From: Pseudomonadota bacterium
GTDB lineage: Bacteria > Pseudomonadota > Alphaproteobacteria > Rhizobiales > Rhizobiaceae
Assembly (NCBI GenBank): GCA_023435335.1
Contig: JAEYRU010000200.1
Span: 1-46,868, forward strand
Length of the DNA: 46,868 bases
Direction: 5' to 3'
The notes under the pieces are model-generated. The model did not search any database. It saw nothing but the letters and a program-made list of their open reading frames with translations, and was not told the origin of the DNA. The number at the start of each line of letters is the position of its first letter. Position 1 is the stretch's first letter. Below are positions 17,511-25,835 of this stretch, piece after piece. Both the position numbers and the translations under genes were made by a program.

Positions 17511-18137
17511 ATGAGCGCCACGATGAATCTCGTCCCCATAGTGGTGGAGCAATCGCCGCGCGGCGAACGCTCTTTCGACATCTTCTCGCGGCTGCTTCGC
17601 GAGCGGATCGTCTTCCTTAACGGTCAGGTGGACGATAATTCGGCTTCGCTGATCTGCGCGCAGCTGCTGTTCCTGGAGTCGGAAAACCCGAACCGTGAAA
17701 TCTCATTCTACATCAACTCGCCGGGAGGCGTGGTGACCAGCGGGTTCGCGATCTACGACACAATGCAGTTCATCAAGAGCCCGGTCTCCACGCTGTGCAT
17801 GGGCACAGCAGGCTCGATGGCGTCGTTCCTGCTCATGGCAGGTGAGCCTGGCCGGCGCATCGCGCTGCCCAATGCCAGCGTCATGCTGCACCAGCCGTCG
17901 GGGGGCTTCCGCGGGCAGGCATCGGATATCGAGCGCCACGCCGAGGACATCATCAAGCTGAAGCGCCGCATGATCCGCATGTATGCCCAGCATTGCGGGC
18001 GCACCGAGGAAGAGGTCGAGCGTACGCTCGACCGCGACTTCTTCATGACCGCGCAGGAAGCCAAGGACTGGGGCATCGTCGATCACGTCTACGACCGGCG
18101 CGAAATCGTCGAGAACGGCGGCATCCTGCCCATGTGA
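17511..18137 (+). CDS. clpP: ATP-dependent Clp protease proteolytic subunit (orphan ClpP)
   Basis: ClpP of 208 residues, a serine protease that forms a tetradecamer and degrades proteins fed by ClpX or ClpA. The catalytic triad is S102 (GSMAS), H127 (MLHQPSGG) and D176 (DRDFF). AAAGGAG stands before the ATG at 17511; Met5 is an alternative start that would bring the protein nearer the usual length. No clpX or lon is adjacent, unlike the main clpP locus, so this may be one of several ClpP paralogues common in rhizobia. It ends 42 bases from the convergent ntrC. Confidence 0.94.
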   Translation: MSATMNLVPIVVEQSPRGERSFDIFSRLLRERIVFLNGQVDDNSASLICAQLLFLESENPNREISFYINSPGGVVTSGFAIYDTMQFIKSPVSTLCMGTAGSMASFLLMAGEPGRRIALPNASVMLHQPSGGFRGQASDIERHAEDIIKLKRRMIRMYAQHCGRTEEEVERTLDRDFFMTAQEAKDWGIVDHVYDRREIVENGGILPM

Positions 18138-18179
18138 GCCGCCGGTAGCCGCGCACCAAGGCGGCCGTTTCCCTTCGCC

Positions 18180-19640
18180 TCACGCCTGCTTGGACGCCCG
18201 ATAGACGTTAACGCCCAGCTCGCGGATCTTCTTGCGCAGCGTATTGCGGTTGACACCAAGCAACTCGGCGGCGCGGATCTGGTTGCCGCGCGTCGCCGTC
18301 ATCGAGGCGAGCACGAGCGGATACTCGACCTCCGCCAGGATGCGCTGGTACAGGCCCGGTGGCGGCAGGTCGGCGCCGAAACCGGAGAAATAGCGCTGCA
18401 GATAGTGCTCCACGGCCTGGCCGATCGAAAGGTCGTCGGGCAGGCTGCCGTCGCCGACGGCGGGCGCCGGCGCGCCAGTCGTGCGCAACTCCGCTTCGAT
18501 GATCTCCTGGCCGATCTCGTCCTGCGGATAGAGCGCGGCGAGGCGGCGAACCAGATTCTCCAGCTCCCGCACGTTGCCTGGCCACTGGTAGCGCTTCATC
18601 GCCTCGTAGGCGGAGGGCGAAATGCGCTTCACCTGCAGGCCTTCCTTCTCGGCCTGCTTGAAGAAGTGGCGCACCAGATCCGGAATGTCCTCGGCCCGCT
18701 CGCGCAACGGCGGCAAGCGCAGCGGGACGACGTTGAGCCGGTAGAACAGGTCTTCGCGGAAGAGCCCCTGGTTGATCAGCGTGCGCAGGTCCTTGTTGGT
18801 CGCCGCCACGATGCGCACGTCGGTCTTGATGGGCGTGCGTCCGCCGACCGTCGTGTATTCGCCCTGCTGCAGCACGCGCAGGAGGCGCGTCTGCGCCTCC
18901 ATCGGCATGTCGCCGATCTCGTCGAGGAAGAGCGTTCCGCCCTCGGCCTGCTCGAAACGCCCGGACGAGCGGTTCTGCGCCCCGGTGAAGGCGCCCTTCT
19001 CGTGTCCGAAAAGCTCGGATTCGATCAGGTCGCGCGGTATGGCCGCCATGTTGATCGCCACGAACGGCCCGTTACGGCGACGGCCGTATTCGTGAAGGGC
19101 GCGGGCGACCAGTTCCTTGCCGGTACCGGACTCGCCAGAGATCATCACCGTCAGGTCGGTCTGCATCATCCGCGCCAGCATGCGGTAGATGTCCTGCATG
19201 GCGTGCGAGCGGCCGACGAGCGGCATAGATTCCGGCTGCTCCTCCAGCCGATGGTCGGCGCGGCCGTTCCTCGGTTCGGCCAGGGCGCGATTGACGATGT
19301 TGAGCAGTTCGGTGAGGTCGAAGGGTTTCGGCAGGTATTCATAGGCGCCGGTCTCGGAGGCGCGGATGGCCGTCATGAACGTGTTCTGGGCGCTCATCAC
19401 GATGACCGGCAAGTCCGGCCGCGCCTTCTTGATGCGGGGCAGAAGGTCGAAGGCGTTCTCGTCGGGCATCACGACGTCGGTGATGACGAGGTCGCCCTCG
19501 CCGGCGGAGACCCAGCGCCACAAAGTCGAGGCGTTGGAAGTGACGCGTACCTCGTGTCCGACGCGCGAGAGCGCCTGGTTGAGCACCGTGCGGATCGCGG
19601 CATCATCGTCCGCCACCAGAATATTGCCACGCACGCTCAT
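18180..19640 (-). CDS. ntrC: Nitrogen regulation response regulator NtrC
   Basis: A 486-residue sigma-54-dependent activator. The receiver domain (1-120) has phosphoacceptor D55 in ITDVVMPDENAF. The AAA+ domain has Walker A GESGTGKE (169-176) and GAFTGA (216-221), the loop that contacts sigma-54. A C-terminal Fis-type helix-turn-helix reads RAAELLGVNRNTLRKKIREL. When phosphorylated by NtrB under nitrogen limitation it activates ammonium assimilation genes. Its ATG overlaps the ntrB stop (ATGA). In most rhizobia ntrY-ntrX follow; here the downstream neighbour is a convergent clpP. Confidence 0.97.
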   Translation of the reverse strand: MSVRGNILVADDDAAIRTVLNQALSRVGHEVRVTSNASTLWRWVSAGEGDLVITDVVMPDENAFDLLPRIKKARPDLPVIVMSAQNTFMTAIRASETGAYEYLPKPFDLTELLNIVNRALAEPRNGRADHRLEEQPESMPLVGRSHAMQDIYRMLARMMQTDLTVMISGESGTGKELVARALHEYGRRRNGPFVAINMAAIPRDLIESELFGHEKGAFTGAQNRSSGRFEQAEGGTLFLDEIGDMPMEAQTRLLRVLQQGEYTTVGGRTPIKTDVRIVAATNKDLRTLINQGLFREDLFYRLNVVPLRLPPLRERAEDIPDLVRHFFKQAEKEGLQVKRISPSAYEAMKRYQWPGNVRELENLVRRLAALYPQDEIGQEIIEAELRTTGAPAPAVGDGSLPDDLSIGQAVEHYLQRYFSGFGADLPPPGLYQRILAEVEYPLVLASMTATRGNQIRAAELLGVNRNTLRKKIRELGVNVYRASKQA

Positions 19641-20776
19641 CCGGCCATTTCTCCAGTCGTCTCTTCGGATTCAGACTCGCCCTTCCATGCGGGCATCAGT
19701 ATGCGGAAGGTGGTTCCGCGGGGCGAGGAATCGCATTCGATGACGCCGCCATGCTCGCCCACCAGCTTGGCGACGAGCGCCAGACCCAGCCCCGATCCGT
19801 TCGGCTTGGTGGTGATGAAGGGGTCGAACAGGATCGGCAGGATGTCTTCGGACACGCCCGAACCGTTGTCATGCACGCAGAATTCGAGCGGCAGCGAGAC
19901 GCGATCCTGCGTACCGGGCACGGAGAGCCTGATGCCCGGGCGGAACGCTGTAGAGAGCTTGATCTCGCCGTTCTGGTCGGGGCCGATCGCTTCGGCGGCG
20001 TTCTTGACCAGGTTGAGGAATATCTGGACGAGCTGGTCGCGGTTGGCGAGCACCGGTGGCAGCGACGGATCATATTCCTCGATGATCTTGATGCGGCTGG
20101 CGAAACCGTTCCGCGCAATCGCCTTCACATGGTCGAGCACAACATGGATGTTCACGGGCGCGCGATTGATCGGCCGCTCGTCCGAAAACACCTCCATGCG
20201 GTCGACCAGCGAGACGATGCGGTCGGTCTCGTCGGTGATGAGGCGCGTAAGCGCCCGGTCCTCGTCGCCTACCGCCGTTTCCAGCAGCTGGGCGGCGCCG
20301 CGTATGCCCGACAGCGGGTTCTTGATCTCGTGCGCCAGCATGGCTGCGAGGCCGGTGACGGAGCGCGCCGCGCCGCGGTGCGTCATCTGCCGGTCAATCT
20401 TGTCGGCCATCGAGCGCTCCTGGAACATCGCAACGACGGAGCCGGGCAGTTCAGGAACCGGCGCGACGTAGAGGTCGACGATCTTCTCCACGCCAATGCG
20501 CGGCGACGAGATGTCGACGCGATACTCGTTGAAAGGCGAGTGCCGCTCCCGCACCTGGTCCACAAGCGTCAGCAGCGGGCTGCCGAAGGGCACGAACTTG
20601 GCGAGCTTGTTCTTGGTGAGAACCGCGACGCTGGAGCGGAAGAAATCCTCGGCTTCGGCGTTGGCATAGGTGATGAAGTTGTCCGGCCCGACCATGATGA
20701 CCGGGTGGCGGATCGTGTTGAGCACGACCTGGGCGGCATCGACGGGCGGTGCTGCCGGTTTCGCGAGCGTATTCAA
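19637..20776 (-). CDS. ntrB: Nitrogen regulation sensor histidine kinase NtrB
   Basis: A 379-residue cytoplasmic kinase/phosphatase of NtrC controlled by PII. A PAS domain spans about 20-120; the dimerisation and phosphoacceptor helix is MLAHEIKNPLSGIRGAAQLL with H149; the ATPase domain has NLVKNAAEAI, HDNGSGVSEDI and GSGLGLALV. The start is TTG at 20776, overlapping the dusB stop as TTGA; the next Met (residue 28) would cut into the PAS domain, so the TTG is favoured. Expression is expected to depend on translation of dusB upstream. Confidence 0.96.
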   Translation of the reverse strand: MNTLAKPAAPPVDAAQVVLNTIRHPVIMVGPDNFITYANAEAEDFFRSSVAVLTKNKLAKFVPFGSPLLTLVDQVRERHSPFNEYRVDISSPRIGVEKIVDLYVAPVPELPGSVVAMFQERSMADKIDRQMTHRGAARSVTGLAAMLAHEIKNPLSGIRGAAQLLETAVGDEDRALTRLITDETDRIVSLVDRMEVFSDERPINRAPVNIHVVLDHVKAIARNGFASRIKIIEEYDPSLPPVLANRDQLVQIFLNLVKNAAEAIGPDQNGEIKLSTAFRPGIRLSVPGTQDRVSLPLEFCVHDNGSGVSEDILPILFDPFITTKPNGSGLGLALVAKLVGEHGGVIECDSSPRGTTFRILMPAWKGESESEETTGEMAG

Positions 20777-21816
20777 GCTGCTGTCCTTATATGTTCAGAT
20801 ATCGCGCCAGACGCTGCGCCATGGCTGCCGAACGCCTCGCACAGAGAGCGCATGACCGCGGCGGGCTCCAGGGAGGTCATGGCACAGGTGCGCAACTGCG
20901 CCGGAGTCGACGGGGCGTGTCGGTCGAGGTACCAGCCGAGATGCTTGCGCGCCTGGCGCAGGCCGCTCTCGACCCCGTAGAGCGACAGCATGTCCTCGTA
21001 GTGGGTCAGCACGTAGTCGCCGAGTTCGGCGGCGGTGTCAGGTACGCCCGGCGCCGTAGCCCCCGCTGCAGCGGCCGCTATCGCTCCTGCGGTCCACGGT
21101 GCGCCGTAATGCGCCCGGCCCACCATCACTGCGTCCGCGCCCGATTGGGCAAGCATTTCATGGGCATCGGAGAGGTCGTGCACGTCCCCGTTCGCTACCA
21201 CGGGCACCGACACTGCCTGCTTGACGCGTGCGATGGCGCGCCAGTCGGCGCTGCCTTGGTAGAACTGGCAGCGGGTACGGCCATGCACCGTCACCATGCG
21301 CACGCCCGCGGCCTCGGCCCGGCGCGCGATGTCGGGTGCGTTGAGCGCGCTCTCGTCCCAGCCCAGCCGCATCTTCACGGTGACCGGGACCTCGACCGCC
21401 TTCACGACCGCCTCGATCAGCGACAGGGCATGATCCGGCTCGCGCATCAGCGCCGAGCCGCAATAGCCGCCGGTCACCTTCTTGGCCGGACAACCCATGT
21501 TGATATCGATGATGTCGGCGCCCTCGCCCGCGGCTATGCGCGCACCCTCCGCCATCCAATGCGCATCGCGGCCGGCAAGCTGGACCACGTGCACCGGGAC
21601 ATCGGGGCGACGGATGCGGACGGTCGACTTGGCGCGCCCCTTCGCCAGCTCGCCGCTCGCCACCATTTCGGAGACCACAAGCCCGGCCCCGTGCCGGACT
21701 GCCCGAGCGCGGAACGGCTCGTCGGTGATGCCCGACATCGGCGCCAGGAAAACGCGGTTGGCAATCGCAACCGGTCCAAGGGCGAGCGGCAGGGCTAGGG
21801 CAGGTGAACTATTCAT
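20773..21816 (-). CDS. dusB: tRNA-dihydrouridine synthase DusB (NifR3)
   Basis: An FMN enzyme of 347 residues that reduces uridine in the D-loop of tRNA using NADPH. Motifs: PVAIANRVFLAPMSGITDEP at the N-terminus, INMGCPAKKVTGGYCGSALM with catalytic C119, VTVKMRLGWD, and VVANGDVHDLSDA. It is the first gene of the dusB-ntrB-ntrC operon, an order known from rhizobia (nifR3-ntrBC) and enterics (dusB-fis). The ATG at 21816 gives the normal N-terminus. A 12-base palindrome lies 43 bases upstream in the divergent gap. Confidence 0.95.
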   Translation of the reverse strand: MNSSPALALPLALGPVAIANRVFLAPMSGITDEPFRARAVRHGAGLVVSEMVASGELAKGRAKSTVRIRRPDVPVHVVQLAGRDAHWMAEGARIAAGEGADIIDINMGCPAKKVTGGYCGSALMREPDHALSLIEAVVKAVEVPVTVKMRLGWDESALNAPDIARRAEAAGVRMVTVHGRTRCQFYQGSADWRAIARVKQAVSVPVVANGDVHDLSDAHEMLAQSGADAVMVGRAHYGAPWTAGAIAAAAAGATAPGVPDTAAELGDYVLTHYEDMLSLYGVESGLRQARKHLGWYLDRHAPSTPAQLRTCAMTSLEPAAVMRSLCEAFGSHGAASGAISEHIRTAA

Positions 21817-21858
21817 GCACAAAAACCGGGCATTGCGCGAATGTGCCCAATCACTAGC

Positions 21859-21870
21859 CATTTCGAAATG
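21859..21870. promoter_or_regulatory. Palindrome between dusB-ntrBC and ispDF
   Basis: CATTTCGAAATG is a perfect 12-base palindrome, itself enclosed by AATCA (21849-21853) and TGATT (21869-21873). It stands 43 bases upstream of the dusB start in the divergent gap and could be an operator for the dusB-ntrBC promoter. It does not look like the classical NtrC site (GCAC and GTGC half-sites), so the binding factor is unknown. Its position also argues that ispDF starts further right. Confidence 0.35.
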
Positions 21871-21979
21871 ATTGTGCAACTGCGAAATGAGTCGGAGATG
21901 CGCGCCTCCCCTTGTTCGGGCTGGCCTTTCCGGCACGCACCGCCTATTCGTCGGACGCGACGAGAGAGCGGGGACGGCC

Positions 21980-23185
21980 TTGCGGGAAGTTGACGGCGAG
22001 ATTGCGGCGGTGATCGTGGCGGCTGGGCGCGGCGAGCGCGCCGGCCAGTTGGCGGAAGGGCCGAAGCAGTACCGCTCGATTGGCGGAAAGCCCGTGATAA
22101 GGCGCGTTCTGGAGGTTTTTGCGGCGCATCCGCGCATCGGCCGGATCGTGGTCGCCATCCACGCAGACGACAACGCCCTGTTCGATGCAGCGGTGGGGGA
22201 CCTTGCGCCCCGTGTGCAGGCCATCCAAGGGGGCGCCACGCGCCAGTCATCCACGTTGTTTGCCCTGCGCGAGCTTGCCGCCGGGGGGTCTCCGGGCGTC
22301 GTTTTGATCCATGACGGCGTCCGGCCCTTCGTCGATGCCGGTCTCATCGATCGGGTGATCGACGCAATAGCGCCGGATCGGGGCGCGCTGCCGGCCCTCC
22401 CGGTCTCCGACACGCTGAAGCGCGCCGGCGACGACAGGAAGATCAGCCAAACCATCGATCGCGCAGGGCTTTATGCAGCACAGACTCCGCAGGGATTTCC
22501 TTTCGGGCCGATCCTGGCCGCGCATGAGGCTGCGGCGACCGCAGGCCGCGCCGACTTCACCGACGATTGCGCGATCGCCGAATGGGCGGGGCTGGCGGTG
22601 GGGTTGGTGGAAGGATCTCCGGAAAATCAAAAACTTACCTGGGCAAGGGACATCGCCATGGCCGACGAACGCCTCTCCTCGGGTCGCTTTCCCGACGTGC
22701 GCACCGGCAACGGCTACGACGTGCACTCCTTCACGGCCGGCGATGCAGTCACGCTGTGCGGTGTTCGCATTGCGTACAATCGTTCGCTATCCGGACATTC
22801 GGACGCGGACGTGGGGCTGCACGCGCTTACCGACGCCCTGCTCGCCACCTGCGGGGCGGGCGACATCGGCACGCATTTCCCGCCGACGGACCCGCAGTGG
22901 AAAGGCGCGGCTTCCCGCATCTTCGTGGAGCACGCAGCGAAGCTGGTGCGGGAAAAAGGCGGGCGCATCGCCAATGCCGACGTGACCCTGATCGTCGAGG
23001 CGCCCAAGATCGGCCCTCACCGTGAGGCGATGACGCGGGCGATGGCCGAGATGCTTGCGATTTCGCCGGAACGGGTGTCGGTCAAGGCAACCACCAACGA
23101 GCAACTGGGTTTTGTAGGGCGCGGCGAAGGCATCGCGGCCATCGCCACTGCGACAGTCGTCTTTCCCGGAGCGTTGTCCGAATGA
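21980..23185 (+). CDS. ispDF: Bifunctional IspD/IspF enzyme of the MEP isoprenoid pathway
   Basis: A fused enzyme of about 401 residues. The IspD half (CTP-dependent cytidylyltransferase) begins AAVIVAAGRGERAGQLAEGP and includes AAQTPQGFPFG. The IspF half (cyclodiphosphate synthase) starts at NGYDVHSF near residue 245 and has the zinc motif SGHSDADVGLHALTDALLAT and TTNEQLGFVGRGEGIAAIA. The fusion is characteristic of many alpha- and epsilonproteobacteria. The TTG at 21980 gives the usual family length; an ATG at 21887 would add 31 residues of non-conserved sequence. The stop overlaps the cinA start. Confidence 0.93.
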   Translation: MREVDGEIAAVIVAAGRGERAGQLAEGPKQYRSIGGKPVIRRVLEVFAAHPRIGRIVVAIHADDNALFDAAVGDLAPRVQAIQGGATRQSSTLFALRELAAGGSPGVVLIHDGVRPFVDAGLIDRVIDAIAPDRGALPALPVSDTLKRAGDDRKISQTIDRAGLYAAQTPQGFPFGPILAAHEAAATAGRADFTDDCAIAEWAGLAVGLVEGSPENQKLTWARDIAMADERLSSGRFPDVRTGNGYDVHSFTAGDAVTLCGVRIAYNRSLSGHSDADVGLHALTDALLATCGAGDIGTHFPPTDPQWKGAASRIFVEHAAKLVREKGGRIANADVTLIVEAPKIGPHREAMTRAMAEMLAISPERVSVKATTNEQLGFVGRGEGIAAIATATVVFPGALSE

Positions 23186-23706
23186 CCGAACTACCCCAAA
23201 TGACCGAACCAACCGAGCTTGCCGCACTCGCCGACCGCTTCCTGAAAGCCTGCCAGGCGGCGGGGATATTGGCGGCCACCGCCGAGTCCTGCACCGGCGG
23301 GCTGATCATCGCGCTGCTGACCGACCTCCCCGGCTCGTCCTCGATGGTCGACCGGGGATTCGTAACATACTCCAACGAGGCCAAGCAGGAGATGCTCGGC
23401 GTGAAGGCAGAGACGCTGGAGAAACACGGCGCGGTGTCGCGCGAAACCGCCCTGGAAATGGCCGAGGGGGCGCTCAGCAATGCAACCGCCGGCATCGCGC
23501 TCTCGGTGACCGGCATCGCAGGGCCAGACGGCGGCAGCGAAGACAAGCCCGTCGGCCTGGTCTGGTTCGGAGTGGCTGTCACCGGCAAAGCGCCGATGGC
23601 TGAGAAGCGGCAGTTCGAGAACCGGGGTCGCGACTACGTGCGCAAGCAAAGCGTGCGGACGGCGCTGGAACTCGGCCTGGCGGCGCTCAAGGAGGGCCGG
23701 AGCTAG
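23182..23706 (+). CDS. pncC: CinA-like nicotinamide-nucleotide amidohydrolase (PncC)
   Basis: A 174-residue stand-alone CinA C-terminal domain. The block ATAESCTGGLIIALLTDLPG (Ser/Thr active-site region) and ALSVTGIAGPDGGSEDKPVG are diagnostic. PncC deamidates nicotinamide mononucleotide in NAD salvage. The N-terminal molybdopterin-binding-like domain of full CinA is absent, as is usual in proteobacteria. The ATG overlaps the ispDF stop by four bases. An internal ATG at 23200 is an alternative start. The ispDF-cinA order is conserved in rhizobia. Confidence 0.92.
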   Translation: MTELPQMTEPTELAALADRFLKACQAAGILAATAESCTGGLIIALLTDLPGSSSMVDRGFVTYSNEAKQEMLGVKAETLEKHGAVSRETALEMAEGALSNATAGIALSVTGIAGPDGGSEDKPVGLVWFGVAVTGKAPMAEKRQFENRGRDYVRKQSVRTALELGLAALKEGRS

Positions 23707-23725
23707 GGGCTTCACAGGAGACCGG

Positions 23726-24184
23726 CTATCGGCCCGGCGGCCGCCATGACAGCGCCGAGGCGGTGATGAGGCAGGTCGCGAGAAAGACCAGGAGCGTGTT
23801 CGCCGCGTGGGAGTATTCCCACTGATAGCGCAGCGCCTCCCAGTTTGCGGGAACGGCCGTCCAGTTCTCCGTCGCCCGGTTGGCTGGAAATGTCCAGGCA
23901 AAGAAGACTGCGAGGATCAGAACGAAACAGGCCGCCGCGGCGACCGCCAACCAGAACGGCAGGGGCTGAGAGCGGACTAGAATGGCGAGGAGCCCGTTCA
24001 CGGCCAGAGCGGCGAACCAGAGCAGACCCAGGATTGCCCAGCCGTAGTAGATGCCCTGCACCACGAAATAGTCCGCCTGCGGCAGGCCGATCTTGTTGGG
24101 AAGCACCGCTAGATGCGCGCCGGACGGAATGAGTGCCAGAGCGGAAATAAGGATTGCGAGGAACTGAACGAGCCTCACGGTCAT
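23726..24184 (-). CDS. DUF1772-like four-helix membrane protein
   Basis: A 152-residue integral membrane protein with four hydrophobic segments (about 4-24, 39-60, 66-87 and 128-147). The loop WTAVPANWEALRYQWEYSHA before the last helix is typical of DUF1772/anthrone oxygenase-like proteins. Function is unknown. The ATG at 24184 begins MTVRLVQFLAILISALALIP, directly before the first helix. It converges with cinA (19 bases between the ends) and diverges from a GNAT gene. Confidence 0.75.
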   Translation of the reverse strand: MTVRLVQFLAILISALALIPSGAHLAVLPNKIGLPQADYFVVQGIYYGWAILGLLWFAALAVNGLLAILVRSQPLPFWLAVAAAACFVLILAVFFAWTFPANRATENWTAVPANWEALRYQWEYSHAANTLLVFLATCLITASALSWRPPGR

Positions 24185-24306
24185 GCCGAGCCTCTTTCCG
24201 AGGCCAACAAGCGCCGCAGCGAAACGTTCCACACACCGAATGGCCGCCATGCGGCTTGCAGTCCCGACCATTGGCTGACAAGCAAGGAAGCCCCGGAGGA
24301 TGCGGT

Positions 24307-24753
24307 TTGCCTGAGGTTCAATTTCACCGCCTTGGACTGGACGACATGGACCGCGCGGCCCTTGTCCACAGGGCATCGTTCGACGAAAGACTGCCATGGC
24401 TGGCCGGGCTGCACACGCCCGCCGAGGACCGGTGGTTCTACCGGGAACGCGTATTCGCCGAATGCACGGTCTGGGGCGCCTTCAAGGCCGACGCACTGGT
24501 CGGCATCATGGCATTCCGGCCTGACTGGATCGACCAGTTCTACGTGCTGCCGCAGGCGCAACGCACTGGCGTGGGATCAGCGCTGCTGCACATCGCGAAG
24601 GCGCAGGCAACAAGCCTGTCCCTCTGGACCTTCCAGCGCAACACGGCGGCGCGGCGGTTCTACGAAAAGCACGGCTTTATCGCGACGATGGAGACGGACG
24701 GCTCGGAGAACGAAGAGCGGGAGCCCGATGTCCTCTATCGATGGACGGCCTGA
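24307..24753 (+). CDS. GNAT-family N-acetyltransferase
   Basis: A 148-residue acetyltransferase. The acetyl-CoA loop is QFYVLPQAQRTGVGSALLHI (motif A, Q/RxxGxG/A form) and the late motif is NTAARRFYEKHGFIATME. A TTG start at 24307 is chosen because GGAGGA lies six bases upstream (24295-24300) and the protein then begins MPEVQFHRLGLDDMDRAALV, a normal GNAT N-terminus; an ATG start would lose the first strand. The acceptor substrate is unknown. Confidence 0.82.
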   Translation: MPEVQFHRLGLDDMDRAALVHRASFDERLPWLAGLHTPAEDRWFYRERVFAECTVWGAFKADALVGIMAFRPDWIDQFYVLPQAQRTGVGSALLHIAKAQATSLSLWTFQRNTAARRFYEKHGFIATMETDGSENEEREPDVLYRWTA

Positions 24754-24816
24754 GACGCTGCCCGCAGGCTACGCCCCCAGAAGCCCTCGGGATAGGAGTG
24801 GCCAGGCCGGCGGCTG

Positions 24817-25686
24817 TCAGACGGCGCCAGTGGTCCGGCGCCCGATAAAATCGAGTATCAGCGACGTGGCCTCGGCCGCGTGCGTCTCCAGCAGGAAGTG
24901 CCCCGCGTCGAAGATGTGGGCTTCCATTCGTGGCAGCGCCTGCATCCATGACAGCGTCTCGCGCAGATCGAAGAAGGCGTCGTGCCTCCCCCACAGCATA
25001 AGGGCTGGCGGCTGCTCCCAGGCGAGATACTGCGCGATGGCGTCGAAACGGTCGACGTAGTTCCCATAGTCGGCGATGAGCGCACGCTGGGTGGCCAGCC
25101 TGTCCGGCAGTTGCATGACCCGCCAGTCCTCCTCCCAGCTTTCCGGTGTAATGCGCGCGGCGACATCCCCAGGGACGTTGGCCACGTACTGATCCCGCGT
25201 GCCCTCGAACGTCAGATGAGCGGTGGCCGCAGCCTCGTTTTCGGGATCCGCAGCGCGCCAGAACTCCCGCGTCGCTTCCCATTGCGGCCCAAGGCCCGTC
25301 TTGTGCGCATTGGCGTTCTGGACAATCAGGCCCAGGACGTTCCGCGGTTCCCGCATGGCAAGGTGAAAGCCCACAGGAGCGCCGAAATCATGGAGGTAGA
25401 TGTAACGGGGGCCGATCGACAGATGCGCGAGGAGTTCGCCGATCGCCTCTGCGAAAGCGCCGAAGGACGGCGACGGCAGAACATCTGACTGCCCAAAGCC
25501 TGGCAGGTCGGGGGCGATCACACGGGCGGCCTGCGACAGATCGGGCAGGACATGGCGAAACGTCCGCGACGAACTCGGAAACCCGTGCAAGAGCAGAACG
25601 GGCGGGTTTGCGGCATCGCCTGCCGCAATGAAGGACAGATCGGTGCCGCCCGAAAGGCGAAGGCGTTGGCGGGGTGCAGCGTCCAT
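24817..25686 (-). CDS. Alpha/beta hydrolase with Asp nucleophile (epoxide hydrolase/dehalogenase-like)
   Basis: A 289-residue alpha/beta-hydrolase. The oxyanion loop is HGFP (34-37). At the nucleophile elbow the sequence is YLHDFGAPVGFHLA, so the nucleophile is D100 instead of Ser. The acid is probably D236 (LWGRHDAFF) and the base H263 (DAGHFLLE). An Asp nucleophile is the hallmark of epoxide hydrolases and haloalkane dehalogenases, which pass through an alkyl-enzyme ester. Which of the two cannot be decided from the motif. The ATG at 25686 begins the fold; sequence further upstream is Arg-rich and not conserved-looking. Confidence 0.82.
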   Translation of the reverse strand: MDAAPRQRLRLSGGTDLSFIAAGDAANPPVLLLHGFPSSSRTFRHVLPDLSQAARVIAPDLPGFGQSDVLPSPSFGAFAEAIGELLAHLSIGPRYIYLHDFGAPVGFHLAMREPRNVLGLIVQNANAHKTGLGPQWEATREFWRAADPENEAAATAHLTFEGTRDQYVANVPGDVAARITPESWEEDWRVMQLPDRLATQRALIADYGNYVDRFDAIAQYLAWEQPPALMLWGRHDAFFDLRETLSWMQALPRMEAHIFDAGHFLLETHAAEATSLILDFIGRRTTGAV

Positions 25687-25835
25687 CTCGTTTCCGTCAG
25701 GGATCCACACCCTTCGGGAACTGCCACAGCCGCCCGGTGTTCCGGGCCATGGGCAAGGCCGGTGACGAAATTCACGCCTAGCAAGCCGGAGAGACCGCAC
25801 GACGCGGCCGTCGCGGAACCGCGCGCGGCCGCTGC

